DNA of 64,000 nt, taken from Brevundimonas fontaquae. GTDB taxonomy: Bacteria > Pseudomonadota > Alphaproteobacteria > Caulobacterales > Caulobacteraceae. The notes below the pieces were generated by a model. The model was not told the origin of the DNA and did no database searches. It worked only from the letters and a program-made list of their open reading frames with translations. This document shows, one piece after another, positions 55,258 through 64,000 of this stretch; the stretch's first letter is position 1; each line of letters begins with the position of its first letter. Location: contig NZ_CP070968.1 of the NCBI RefSeq assembly GCF_017086445.1, forward strand, positions 2,170,001 to 2,234,000, in the 5' to 3' direction. Position numbers and translations under genes: made by a program.

Positions 55258-55408
55258 GGGCGACCTTCCACTAAAAGGGGTTGGAATCGGCAGGACGCCC
55301 CCTGCCGCTCAGCCTGCCTATCGCAAAATCAAGGCTGGAATGGAACCGTGATCACGCAGGCCTGAATAGGATTTGCAGCCAAGCTTTCACCCGGCCGCAA
55401 CGGACGGA

Positions 55409-56482
<1,074 letters not shown>

Positions 56483-56724
56483 CTAGATGTCTCAGTCGAC
56501 CTGGCGACGCCCCAACTGCCCTGACATCCCCACGCCGGACAGTTCCTGATCGTCTTCGCCACGCCTACTAGCGGCGGGTTTGCCCGTATGAAACCGGGAT
56601 TACAAGCCCCGATGACAGTCTCGTCATATCGAGAACGCCACAGCCGCCCAGCAGGCCTGTGGATGAGACTGCAAGCCCGCTTCCGTCAGATCGCACGATC
56701 GTCCGCGTACGGACGGTCATGTGA

Positions 56725-57438
56725 TTAATCGCCGCGCGCGATCTCGCGCCGCTTCACCAGTTCGCGCACCACCAGCATCAGCGCCAGCCAGGCCAGCGCC
56801 ACCCCAGCCAGTATGGCCGAGGTCCATATCCCGTCGCCGCTGACTGCCGTCATGAAGGATCCGCCGAAGAAGGCGACCAGAGCGGTCTTCGGCAATACGC
56901 CCAGCGCGCACCCTGCCAGAAAACCCGAGAACGACGCCCTCGCCGCCCCGAACGCCATGTTCACGACGATGAACGGCGCCGACGGCACGTTGCGGATCAT
57001 GAAGCTGGCGTAGAAGGCATTCTTGCCGACGAACCGCGTCAGCCGTCCGACCGTCTTGCCGCCGTGTCGCGCCAGCAGCCGCGCCGTGGGTCCGCGTCCC
57101 AGCCAGTAGGTCACGCCCGCCGACACGACAGTCGCGATCCAGCTGTAGAGGAAGCCGAACCACGGCCCGAACGCCACGACGCAGGCGGCGATCAGGATGA
57201 ACTGCGGCGCGCCGAAAAAGGCCGAGACCGTGAACACCACAATGGCGGCGACCACGCCCCACGGTCCCTGACGGAATCCTGCCAGCCAGTCTTCCAGACG
57301 CCCTTCGGCCTCCAGCCCCAGTTGACTCTTGCCCACAGCGAACAGCGCGATCATCGCGCCCAACAGCAGGGCCGTCGCCAGCACGGCGCGCCAGCGCCGC
57401 GCCTCCATGTTCGACAGAAAATCGATGATCCAGCGCAT
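56725..57438 (-). CDS. TVP38/TMEM64 (SNARE-associated/DedA-like) membrane protein
   Basis: A 237-residue inner-membrane protein with about five spans. The family region FFGAPQFILIAACVVAFGPWFG and the later VPSAPFIVVNMAFGAARASFSGF are visible. Members are thought to flip or scramble lipids; the substrate here is unknown. A hairpin with arms CGTCCG/CGGACG lies ten bases downstream of its stop. Confidence 0.9.
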   Translation of the reverse strand: MRWIIDFLSNMEARRWRAVLATALLLGAMIALFAVGKSQLGLEAEGRLEDWLAGFRQGPWGVVAAIVVFTVSAFFGAPQFILIAACVVAFGPWFGFLYSWIATVVSAGVTYWLGRGPTARLLARHGGKTVGRLTRFVGKNAFYASFMIRNVPSAPFIVVNMAFGAARASFSGFLAGCALGVLPKTALVAFFGGSFMTAVSGDGIWTSAILAGVALAWLALMLVVRELVKRREIARGD

Positions 57439-57536
57439 CAGAGCCGCCGCTTATCATCCCATCCCTGCATTAGCGAGCATCAGCGCATTGTCCCGAGGGG
57501 CGACGCCGCGTAAACAACCCCGCCTCCCCGGCATGA

Positions 57537-58766
<1,230 letters not shown>

Positions 58767-58774
58767 TGGACACA

Positions 58775-58798
58775 GGGCGGAGGTTCAGGCCTCCGCCC
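58775..58798. terminator. Bidirectional terminator-like stem
   Basis: GGGCGGAGG and CCTCCGCCC (58775-58783, 58790-58798) form a nine-base-pair stem between the convergent aspartate aminotransferase and lipoprotein genes. No T run follows on either strand, so termination would have to be weak or Rho-assisted. Confidence 0.5.
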
Positions 58799-58809
58799 GC
58801 CATCCGGCC

Positions 58810-59097
58810 CTACTTGCTGGGCTGCATATAGACGACCCGGCAGTCGCCATCGATAGTGGTGTAGCGGTTGTTCGACGCGTCGACGAACGAGATCCGGCCG
58901 CCGTCGTCGTACTCGACCTTGCCGGTCGAACGTCCCTTGAAGTTCTCCACCCCATAGGTCCAGCAGGTGATGTCCGCCGGCTTGTCACCCCAGGTGGCGT
59001 CATTGCGCGCCCGCTTGCTGTCGGTGCAGGCGGACAGTCCGCCGGTCAGGGCGCCGGTCAGGGCAAGGGCGGCGGCGGTATGGACGAGCGCTTTCAT
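58810..59097 (-). CDS. Small hypothetical lipoprotein
   Basis: A 95-residue protein that starts MKALVHTAAALALTG and has a lipobox LSAC at about residues 22-25. The mature part is a short soluble domain with two cysteines and paired aromatic residues (ITCWTYGVENFKG, YDDGGRISFVDAS). I do not recognise a family. The start at 59097 is chosen for the signal sequence; the open frame continues upstream into the secF terminator. The terminator at 59126-59159 precedes it. Confidence 0.75.
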   Translation of the reverse strand: MKALVHTAAALALTGALTGGLSACTDSKRARNDATWGDKPADITCWTYGVENFKGRSTGKVEYDDGGRISFVDASNNRYTTIDGDCRVVYMQPSK

Positions 59098-59125
59098 AGG
59101 CTCAGCCTTGCACGGACGCCGTCCA

Positions 59126-59159
59126 AGGAAAAGGCCGCCCCGGCGATGCCGGGACGGCC
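59126..59159 (-). terminator. Rho-independent terminator of yajC-secD-secF
   Basis: GGCCG-c-CCCGGC and GCCGGG-a-CGGCC form a 12-base-pair stem around a GAT loop (59133-59159), followed on the minus strand by TTTTCC. It lies 24 bases beyond the secF stop. Confidence 0.8.
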
Positions 59160-59183
59160 CAACTTTCGACGATGGCGCTCGGC

Positions 59184-60176
59184 CTAGGGCCGGCTGGCCA
59201 TGCCCAGCTTCACCGGCTTGGCGTCGTCGGCCAGGGCGCCGCGCTTGACGCCCCACAGCAGGATGATCGGCGCGCCGACATAGATCGACGAATAGGTGCC
59301 GACGATGATGCCGAACATCAGGGCGATGGAGAAGCCGAACAGGGCCTCGCCGCCAAAGATAGCCAGGGCCGCGAGCACCATGACGGCGGTCACGCCGGTG
59401 ATGATGGTCCGCGACAGGGTCTCGTTCAACGACAGGTCGATCACGTCGCGCAGCGGCATGGTCTTGTACTTGCGCAGGTTCTCGCGAAGACGGTCGAACA
59501 CGACGACGGTGTCGTTCATCGAATAGCCGATGACGGTCAGGACGGCGGCGACCATGTTCAGGCTGAACTCCAGCTTGAACAGCACGATCAGCCCGAACGT
59601 CAGGATCACGTCGTGCAGCAGACCGACCACGGCGCCGAACCCGAACTGCGGCTCGAACCGGAACCAGATGTAGAGGAACATCAGGCCGATGGCGACGCCC
59701 AGAGCCAACAGGCCCGAGGTGAACAGTTCGCCCGACACCTTGGAGCCGACGACGCTGACGCCCGAATAGTTGACCTGACCGACCGCGCCGCTGATGGCCC
59801 CCTCGACCTGATTGACCACCTGGGTCTGATCGCGGCCTTCCGGCACCTGGAAGCGAAGAATGGCGGTCGAGCCGTCATCGACATTGGTGTCGCGGCGCGC
59901 AATGCCCTGGACCTGAACGTCGCCCAGGTTCAGGCCGTTCACGGCCTCGCGGACCCGATCCAGCTCGATCGTCTGGCCCGCCGGCTTGGACACTTCCATC
60001 GAGGCGCCGCCCCGGAAGTCGATGCCCATGTTCAGGCCGGGATAGAAGCAGGCGATGATCGAGGCGACGCACAGGATCACCGACAGGACGCCGGCGAACC
60101 GCGCATATTTGACGAAATGGAAGTTCGTCTTCTGCGGCAGCAGTTTGATGAGGGGCCATCCACGCATCGCCATCAC
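59184..60176 (-). CDS. secF: Protein translocase subunit SecF
   Basis: A 330-residue partner of SecD that uses the proton gradient to pull proteins out through SecYEG. Six spans are visible, with the first periplasmic loop after MGIDFRGGASMEV, the VTVIGYSMNDTVVVFDRLREN motif and the DVIDLSLNETLSRTIITG segment. Its start overlaps the secD stop by four bases. A terminator follows. Confidence 0.98.
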   Translation of the reverse strand: MMAMRGWPLIKLLPQKTNFHFVKYARFAGVLSVILCVASIIACFYPGLNMGIDFRGGASMEVSKPAGQTIELDRVREAVNGLNLGDVQVQGIARRDTNVDDGSTAILRFQVPEGRDQTQVVNQVEGAISGAVGQVNYSGVSVVGSKVSGELFTSGLLALGVAIGLMFLYIWFRFEPQFGFGAVVGLLHDVILTFGLIVLFKLEFSLNMVAAVLTVIGYSMNDTVVVFDRLRENLRKYKTMPLRDVIDLSLNETLSRTIITGVTAVMVLAALAIFGGEALFGFSIALMFGIIVGTYSSIYVGAPIILLWGVKRGALADDAKPVKLGMASRP

Positions 60177-61765
60177 TCCGCGATCGGCAGTTTTTTGGGC
60201 TTGGCCGTCTTGAGCCAGTAGCCGAGCAGGACCTGGGCGACCAGGACCGAAGAGAAGACCGAGGTGAACACACCGATGGTCAGCGTCCAGGCGAACCCGC
60301 GAACCGGGCCTTCGCCGAACACGAACATGATGCCCGCCGCGACCAGGGTGGTCAGGTTGGCGTCGACGATGGTGCCCATGGCCTTGTTGAAGCCAGCGTC
60401 CATCGAGGCGATGACGCTGCGGCCCGCTCGGGCCTCGTCGCGCATCCGCTCATAGATCAGCACATTGGCGTCCACCGCGACCGCGAAGGTCAGGATCAGA
60501 CCGGCGATGCCGGGCAAGGTCAGCGTCGCCTGGGTCAACGACATGGCCGCCACGATCAGCACGCCGTTCAGCACCAGGCCGACCACCGACACCCCGCCGA
60601 ACAGCAGGCCGTAGGCCAGGATCATGAACAGCACGATGATGGCGAAGCCGACGGCGGTCGACAGGGCGCCGGCGGCGACCGCGTCCGCACCCAGTTCAGC
60701 CGTGACGGTGCGGCGCTCTTCGACGTTCAGCGGCGCCGGCAGGGCGCCCCCGTTCAGCAGGTTCACCAGCGTCGCCGCTTCCTGGATCGTGAAGTTGCCT
60801 GTAATCTGACCCGAGCCCGAGGTGATCGCGCTCTGGATCGTCGGGGCCGAGATGACCTTGCCGTCCAGGATGATGGCAAAGGGCTTCTGAAGGTTGGCGG
60901 CGGTGGCTTCACCGAAGCGCCGAGCGCCGGCGCCGTCGAAGCGGAAGTCGATGGCCGGGCGGCCGCTCTGGTCCGAACCGACGCCGGCGCGGGTCAGGTT
61001 CTCGCCCGACACCAGCACGCGCTTCTTGACCAGATAGGGCGTGCCGTCCTCGCCTTGCAGCAGTTCGGAATCGGGCGGCACACGGCCGGCCATAGCGTCC
61101 TGAACCGAGTTCTCGACATCGACCATCTGGAAGGTCAGGTGCGCCGTCTGGCCGATGACTTCTTCCAGCTTGCTCGGATCGCTCTCGCCCGGCGCCTGGA
61201 CCACGATCCGGTCGGCACCCTGGCGGGTGATGGAGGGTTCGCGCGTGCCCAGGCTGTCGATCCGGCGACGCACCACCTCGATCGACTGGTCCACGGCCGT
61301 CGCGCCCATGCCGTTCAGCGCGGCATCGGTATAGGCGAAGCGGATGCGGTTATCGCCCAGGCGCGTCGCGGTGCGTTCCGCCTGGCCGCCCGGTCCGACC
61401 TGACCGCCCAGTTGTTGCAGCGCCTTGAACGCGACATCGCTCTGGGCCGGATTGGCCAGGGTGACGACCACGCCGCCGGCTTCACGCTGGAAGCCGTTGG
61501 TGGCGACGCCCGCGCCGTTCAGCGTGACCCGAACGTCTTCGATCAGGTTGGTGACGCGCTTTTCGCGCATCGCCGGCACATCGACTTCCAGCAGCAGATA
61601 CGAACCGCCCTGAAGGTCCAGCCCCAGGTTCAGCTTGTTGTTGGGCATGAAGCCCGGCAGCGCCTCGCGTTGCTGATCCGACAACAGGTTCGGGAACGCC
61701 AGCAGACAGCCGAGAACGGCCGCGACGACGACGAGAATGACTTTCCAGCGCGACAGCTGAATCAT
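60173..61765 (-). CDS. secD: Protein translocase subunit SecD
   Basis: A 530-residue RND-type membrane protein with one N-terminal span, a large periplasmic region (about 60-355) and five more spans. Markers are NLGLDLQGGSYLLLEVD, IVVQAPGESDPSKL and AVDANVLIYERMRDEARAG. It acts with SecF and YajC in the SecDF-YajC accessory complex. It is 36 bases downstream of yajC. Confidence 0.98.
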   Translation of the reverse strand: MIQLSRWKVILVVVAAVLGCLLAFPNLLSDQQREALPGFMPNNKLNLGLDLQGGSYLLLEVDVPAMREKRVTNLIEDVRVTLNGAGVATNGFQREAGGVVVTLANPAQSDVAFKALQQLGGQVGPGGQAERTATRLGDNRIRFAYTDAALNGMGATAVDQSIEVVRRRIDSLGTREPSITRQGADRIVVQAPGESDPSKLEEVIGQTAHLTFQMVDVENSVQDAMAGRVPPDSELLQGEDGTPYLVKKRVLVSGENLTRAGVGSDQSGRPAIDFRFDGAGARRFGEATAANLQKPFAIILDGKVISAPTIQSAITSGSGQITGNFTIQEAATLVNLLNGGALPAPLNVEERRTVTAELGADAVAAGALSTAVGFAIIVLFMILAYGLLFGGVSVVGLVLNGVLIVAAMSLTQATLTLPGIAGLILTFAVAVDANVLIYERMRDEARAGRSVIASMDAGFNKAMGTIVDANLTTLVAAGIMFVFGEGPVRGFAWTLTIGVFTSVFSSVLVAQVLLGYWLKTAKPKKLPIAE

Positions 61766-61801
61766 GAGGGCGGTCCAGGTATCGGCGGATACGCGAGCGT
61801 A

Positions 61802-62113
61802 TCAGGCCTTGGAATCGTTGGCGGCGATGGCGGTGCGGTTGCCCACTTCGGCGATCATCGACTTGACGACGCGGACGTTGACGCTGGGTGCGATCTCGAC
61901 GTTGACCTCGGCCTCTTCGACGCGGGTGACCTTGCCGATCATGCCGCTGCCCAGGACGACGGTGTCGCCACGCTTGACGGCGGCGATGGCGGTCGCGTGT
62001 TCCTTGGCGCGCTTCTGCTGCGGACGGATCAGCAGGAAGTAGAACAGGATGAAAATACCGATGATGGGCGCAAACCCGATCAACTGCGCCGTCAAGCCGC
62101 CTTCAGCGCCCAT
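61802..62113 (-). CDS. yajC: Preprotein translocase accessory subunit YajC
   Basis: A 103-residue protein with one membrane span near the N-terminus (about 10-30) and the signature FYFLLIRPQQKRAKEH, then a cytosolic barrel with GDTVVLGSGMIGKV. I start at MGAEGGLTAQLI (62113); the five codons upstream also encode Met, but this is the usual opening. It leads yajC-secD-secF. Confidence 0.96.
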   Translation of the reverse strand: MGAEGGLTAQLIGFAPIIGIFILFYFLLIRPQQKRAKEHATAIAAVKRGDTVVLGSGMIGKVTRVEEAEVNVEIAPSVNVRVVKSMIAEVGNRTAIAANDSKA

Positions 62114-62218
62114 GGGTAGTCTCCGCAAACAGATAGGGGGCGGCCGTCATCGGCGCCCATCAAAAACGAGGCGCGGAACCTAGGGCTCCGCTTCGTGGAA
62201 TGCAACGCGGCGAAAGCG

Positions 62219-63292
62219 CTACCTGGGCAACACTGTCAAAGGATCGACGGCGACCGGATCGTCGCCGCGCATCTGACGGGTCTCGAAGTGGATCGAGGGT
62301 CGTCCGTCGCCGGCCGTCAGACCCACGGTGCCGATCTGCTGGCCCGCGCGAACGTCATCGCCATCCTTGACCGTCGCCGAACCCAGATGGCCATAGACCG
62401 TGCGCCAGCCGTTGGCGTGCACGATCAGCACCGTCAGCCCCTGCCCCACCAGATCGCTGCCGACATAGGCCACGCGCCCGGCCGCAGAGGCGCTGACCGT
62501 CGCGCCGGCCGAGGCGCCGATGTTGATGCCGTTGTTCCGCTCGCCCATGCCGACCGGGCCGAAACGCCGCACGATGTCGCCGCGCACGGGCCACAGCAGG
62601 TTCGGCTGACCGGCAGTGGCGCCGGCGTTGGCCTGTTCGACAGGACGCGTCTGGACCGGCAGGGCCGCATTGCCCGAGGGCGGCGGCGGGGGCGGCGGCA
62701 CGGCGCCGTTGTTGGGCACCAGCACGCCGACGGGCGAGGCGCCGGTCGCGTAAGGATCGCGGCCGGTATCCACCGCCGCTTCTGGCAGGATGATTCGCTG
62801 GCCCGTCGTGATCGCCCCGCGCGGCCCCAGGCCGTTCAGATCGATCAGCGTCTGGACCGGCGTCTGGAAGCGGCGTCCCACGCCCGAGATCGTGTCGCCC
62901 GGTTGGATCACATAGGCCGCGCCCGGACGCACCGGGGCCGACGACGACGGATAGGACGGCGTGTAGGCGGGCGGCTGCGACGCCGGAGGCTGATAGGTCG
63001 GTTGGCTCGGACCGACGTTGACCGTCGGCGGCAAGGCTCCGCCGTCCACCTGCCCGATCGGCGCGGTCGCGGGGGGCGGCGATTCGTAGGGGGCCGGCCG
63101 ATAGGGCTGGTTCGAATTCTGGCTGGCGTTCGGATAGGTCGGCTGCGCCGGATAGGCGCCCTGCCCCGGACCATAGGACGGCGCCGGGTTCGCATGCGTC
63201 GAATAGCGCGGCTCCGAAGGATAGCTGATGCAGGCCGCCGTGCTCAACGCCGCCCCCGCGACCAGAACCGCTCTCATCCAGCCCGAAATCAT
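62219..63292 (-). CDS. nlpD: NlpD-like lipoprotein, LysM plus degenerate LytM domain
   Basis: A 357-residue outer-membrane lipoprotein. The lipobox cysteine is C21 (STAAC). A Pro/Tyr-rich linker leads to one LysM domain (126-170, VIQPGDTISGVGRRFQTPV) that binds peptidoglycan, another Pro-rich linker and a LytM domain (232-340). The zinc His and Asp are replaced by N253 and N257 and one catalytic His by S333, while H302 and H335 remain. Such domains activate amidases rather than cut glycan. E. coli nlpD also follows pcm, which supports the name. The start is MISGWMRAVL. Confidence 0.88.
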   Translation of the reverse strand: MISGWMRAVLVAGAALSTAACISYPSEPRYSTHANPAPSYGPGQGAYPAQPTYPNASQNSNQPYRPAPYESPPPATAPIGQVDGGALPPTVNVGPSQPTYQPPASQPPAYTPSYPSSSAPVRPGAAYVIQPGDTISGVGRRFQTPVQTLIDLNGLGPRGAITTGQRIILPEAAVDTGRDPYATGASPVGVLVPNNGAVPPPPPPPSGNAALPVQTRPVEQANAGATAGQPNLLWPVRGDIVRRFGPVGMGERNNGINIGASAGATVSASAAGRVAYVGSDLVGQGLTVLIVHANGWRTVYGHLGSATVKDGDDVRAGQQIGTVGLTAGDGRPSIHFETRQMRGDDPVAVDPLTVLPR

Positions 63293-63401
63293 CGCCACCG
63301 GCTGCTCCCATTCGTGGTTAAACTCGCCCGCCCGGTGTGCCCGCTCGCGCCCCATAAGCCAACCCCGCAAACCGCACGGAATTGGGGCGCGAAGATTAAC
63401 G

Positions 63402-63437
63402 GCTCAAACAGCGAGCAACCGGGTCGCGAGCGATAGC
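63402..63437. repeat. Dispersed hairpin repeat, copy 2
   Basis: GCTCAAACAGCGAGC... to ...GCGAGCGATAGC, in the 159-base gap between pcm and the NlpD-like gene. It matches 31 of 36 bases of the copy at 30750-30785. The outer arms GGCT and AGCC (63401-63404, 63435-63438) still pair, though less extensively than in copy 1. Confidence 0.6.
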
Positions 63438-63451
63438 CAGCAGAAAGGAGC

Positions 63452-64000
63452 CTACCCCTCCTTCGCCGTCCCCTCGACCAGGGGCACGAACCGTACCTCG
63501 GTCAGGCTTTCGCGGTGGAACGACCCGTCGCCCTGCCCGACATACCGATGCAGCATCTGCACCGACGTGCGTCCCACAGGCGCGACCAGCACCCCGTTCG
63601 GCTTCAGCTGTTTCAGCAGTTCGGTCGGCTCGGTGGGCGAGGCGGCGGTGACCATGATCCGGTCGAACGGCGCCTGTTCGGCCCAGCCTAGGCCGCCGTC
63701 GCCGTGTTTGGTGATGACGTTCTCGATCTTCAGCACCCGCAGTCGCGCTTCGGCCTCGACCAGCAGACTGCGATACCGCTCCACCGAATAGACATAGCGC
63801 GCCAGCCGGCTCAGCACCGCGCACTGGTATCCGCTGCCCGTGCCGATCTCCAACACCCGGTGACGCGCCTGCACCTCCAGCGCCTGGGTCATCAGGCCGA
63901 CGATATAGGGCTGGCTGATCGTCTGGGCGCAGTCGATCGGCAGGGCCTGATCCTCCCACGCCTGGTCCAGGAACTTCTCGTGCACGAAGACCGCTCGGTC
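63452..64000 (-). CDS. pcm: Protein-L-isoaspartate O-methyltransferase, N-terminus cut by window edge
   Basis: At least 182 residues are visible. The enzyme repairs isoaspartyl residues by SAM-dependent methylation. It reads DRAVFVHEKFL at the edge, where family members have the [EK]-R-x-x-F-V-P opening, so perhaps 30 residues are missing. The markers are QTISQPYIVGLMTQAL, motif I VLEIGTGSGYQCAVLSRLA and the motif II region PFDRIMVTAASP. It lies upstream of the NlpD-like gene, the surE-pcm-nlpD order known from other proteobacteria. Confidence 0.95.
   Translation of the reverse strand, partial: DRAVFVHEKFLDQAWEDQALPIDCAQTISQPYIVGLMTQALEVQARHRVLEIGTGSGYQCAVLSRLARYVYSVERYRSLLVEAEARLRVLKIENVITKHGDGGLGWAEQAPFDRIMVTAASPTEPTELLKQLKPNGVLVAPVGRTSVQMLHRYVGQGDGSFHRESLTEVRFVPLVEGTAKEG

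Noticed and set aside
56658..56666. DnaA-box-like sequence (TGTGGATGA, one mismatch)
   Set aside because: It is a single degenerate copy with no AT-rich region or origin-linked genes.

Overview
The window is high-GC chromosomal DNA from an alphaproteobacterium, most likely Caulobacterales and probably Brevundimonas or a close relative. The signs are a fused IspDF, the dusB-ntrY-ntrX block, mfd-sdhE facing recG, surE/pcm-type synteny (pcm, an NlpD-like gene, yajC-secD-secF), mreBCD-mrdA-rodA in one run, and a PopA-like REC-REC-GGDEF protein. Species cannot be fixed by eye. I see no phage, transposase, integrase or CRISPR array. Genes are tightly packed with many 1-4 base stop/start overlaps (ATGA, TTGA, GTGA, TGATG).

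Layout. 1-3.9 kb (minus): truncated lipoprotein, rpmF, sugar acetyltransferase, FAD oxidoreductase, COQ10/RatA-like protein, lipA. 4-8.4 kb: a stand-alone Aas-like acyl-activating enzyme (plus), then wrbA-ygiD and a secreted D,D-carboxypeptidase with an overlapping HELTH protein (minus). 8.5-11.3 kb (plus): sugar-type symporter, mazG, HAD phosphatase. 11.3-20.2 kb (minus): CPA1 antiporter, hfq-hflX, D-amino-acid transaminase, ntrYX and dusB. 20.3-25.4 kb: ispDF, a fused MFS/spermidine-synthase-like protein, cinA-type amidase, tusA, yihY. 25.6-36.1 kb: PopA-like c-di-GMP effector, mfd-sdhE, recG, then tmk-holB-tatD-MBL hydrolase. 36.2-37.2 kb: an RlpA/SPOR lipoprotein and tRNA-Ser(TGA).

37.4-46.2 kb (minus) is a complete high-affinity potassium uptake locus in the order orf27-kdpF-kdpA-kdpB-orf51-porin-kdpC-kdpD-kdpE. 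A TorF-type outer-membrane porin gene and a 51-residue single-span membrane protein are embedded between kdpB and kdpC, and a 27-residue membrane peptide is translationally coupled ahead of kdpF. Four CATAAG(G) motifs lie in the promoter region. This is the most unusual part of the window and suggests an envelope-spanning potassium uptake unit.

46.5-64 kb: a YegD-like Hsp70, a long imperfect palindrome, two acyl-CoA dehydrogenase genes that look like subunits of one enzyme, the elongasome cluster mreB-mreC-mreD-mrdA-rodA, a TVP38 membrane protein, aspartate aminotransferase, a small lipoprotein, and pcm-nlpD-yajC-secD-secF. The NlpD-like protein has lost zinc and catalytic residues of its LytM domain, so it probably activates amidases rather than cutting peptidoglycan. 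One 36-base hairpin sequence occurs twice (30.75 and 63.4 kb), both times between genes.
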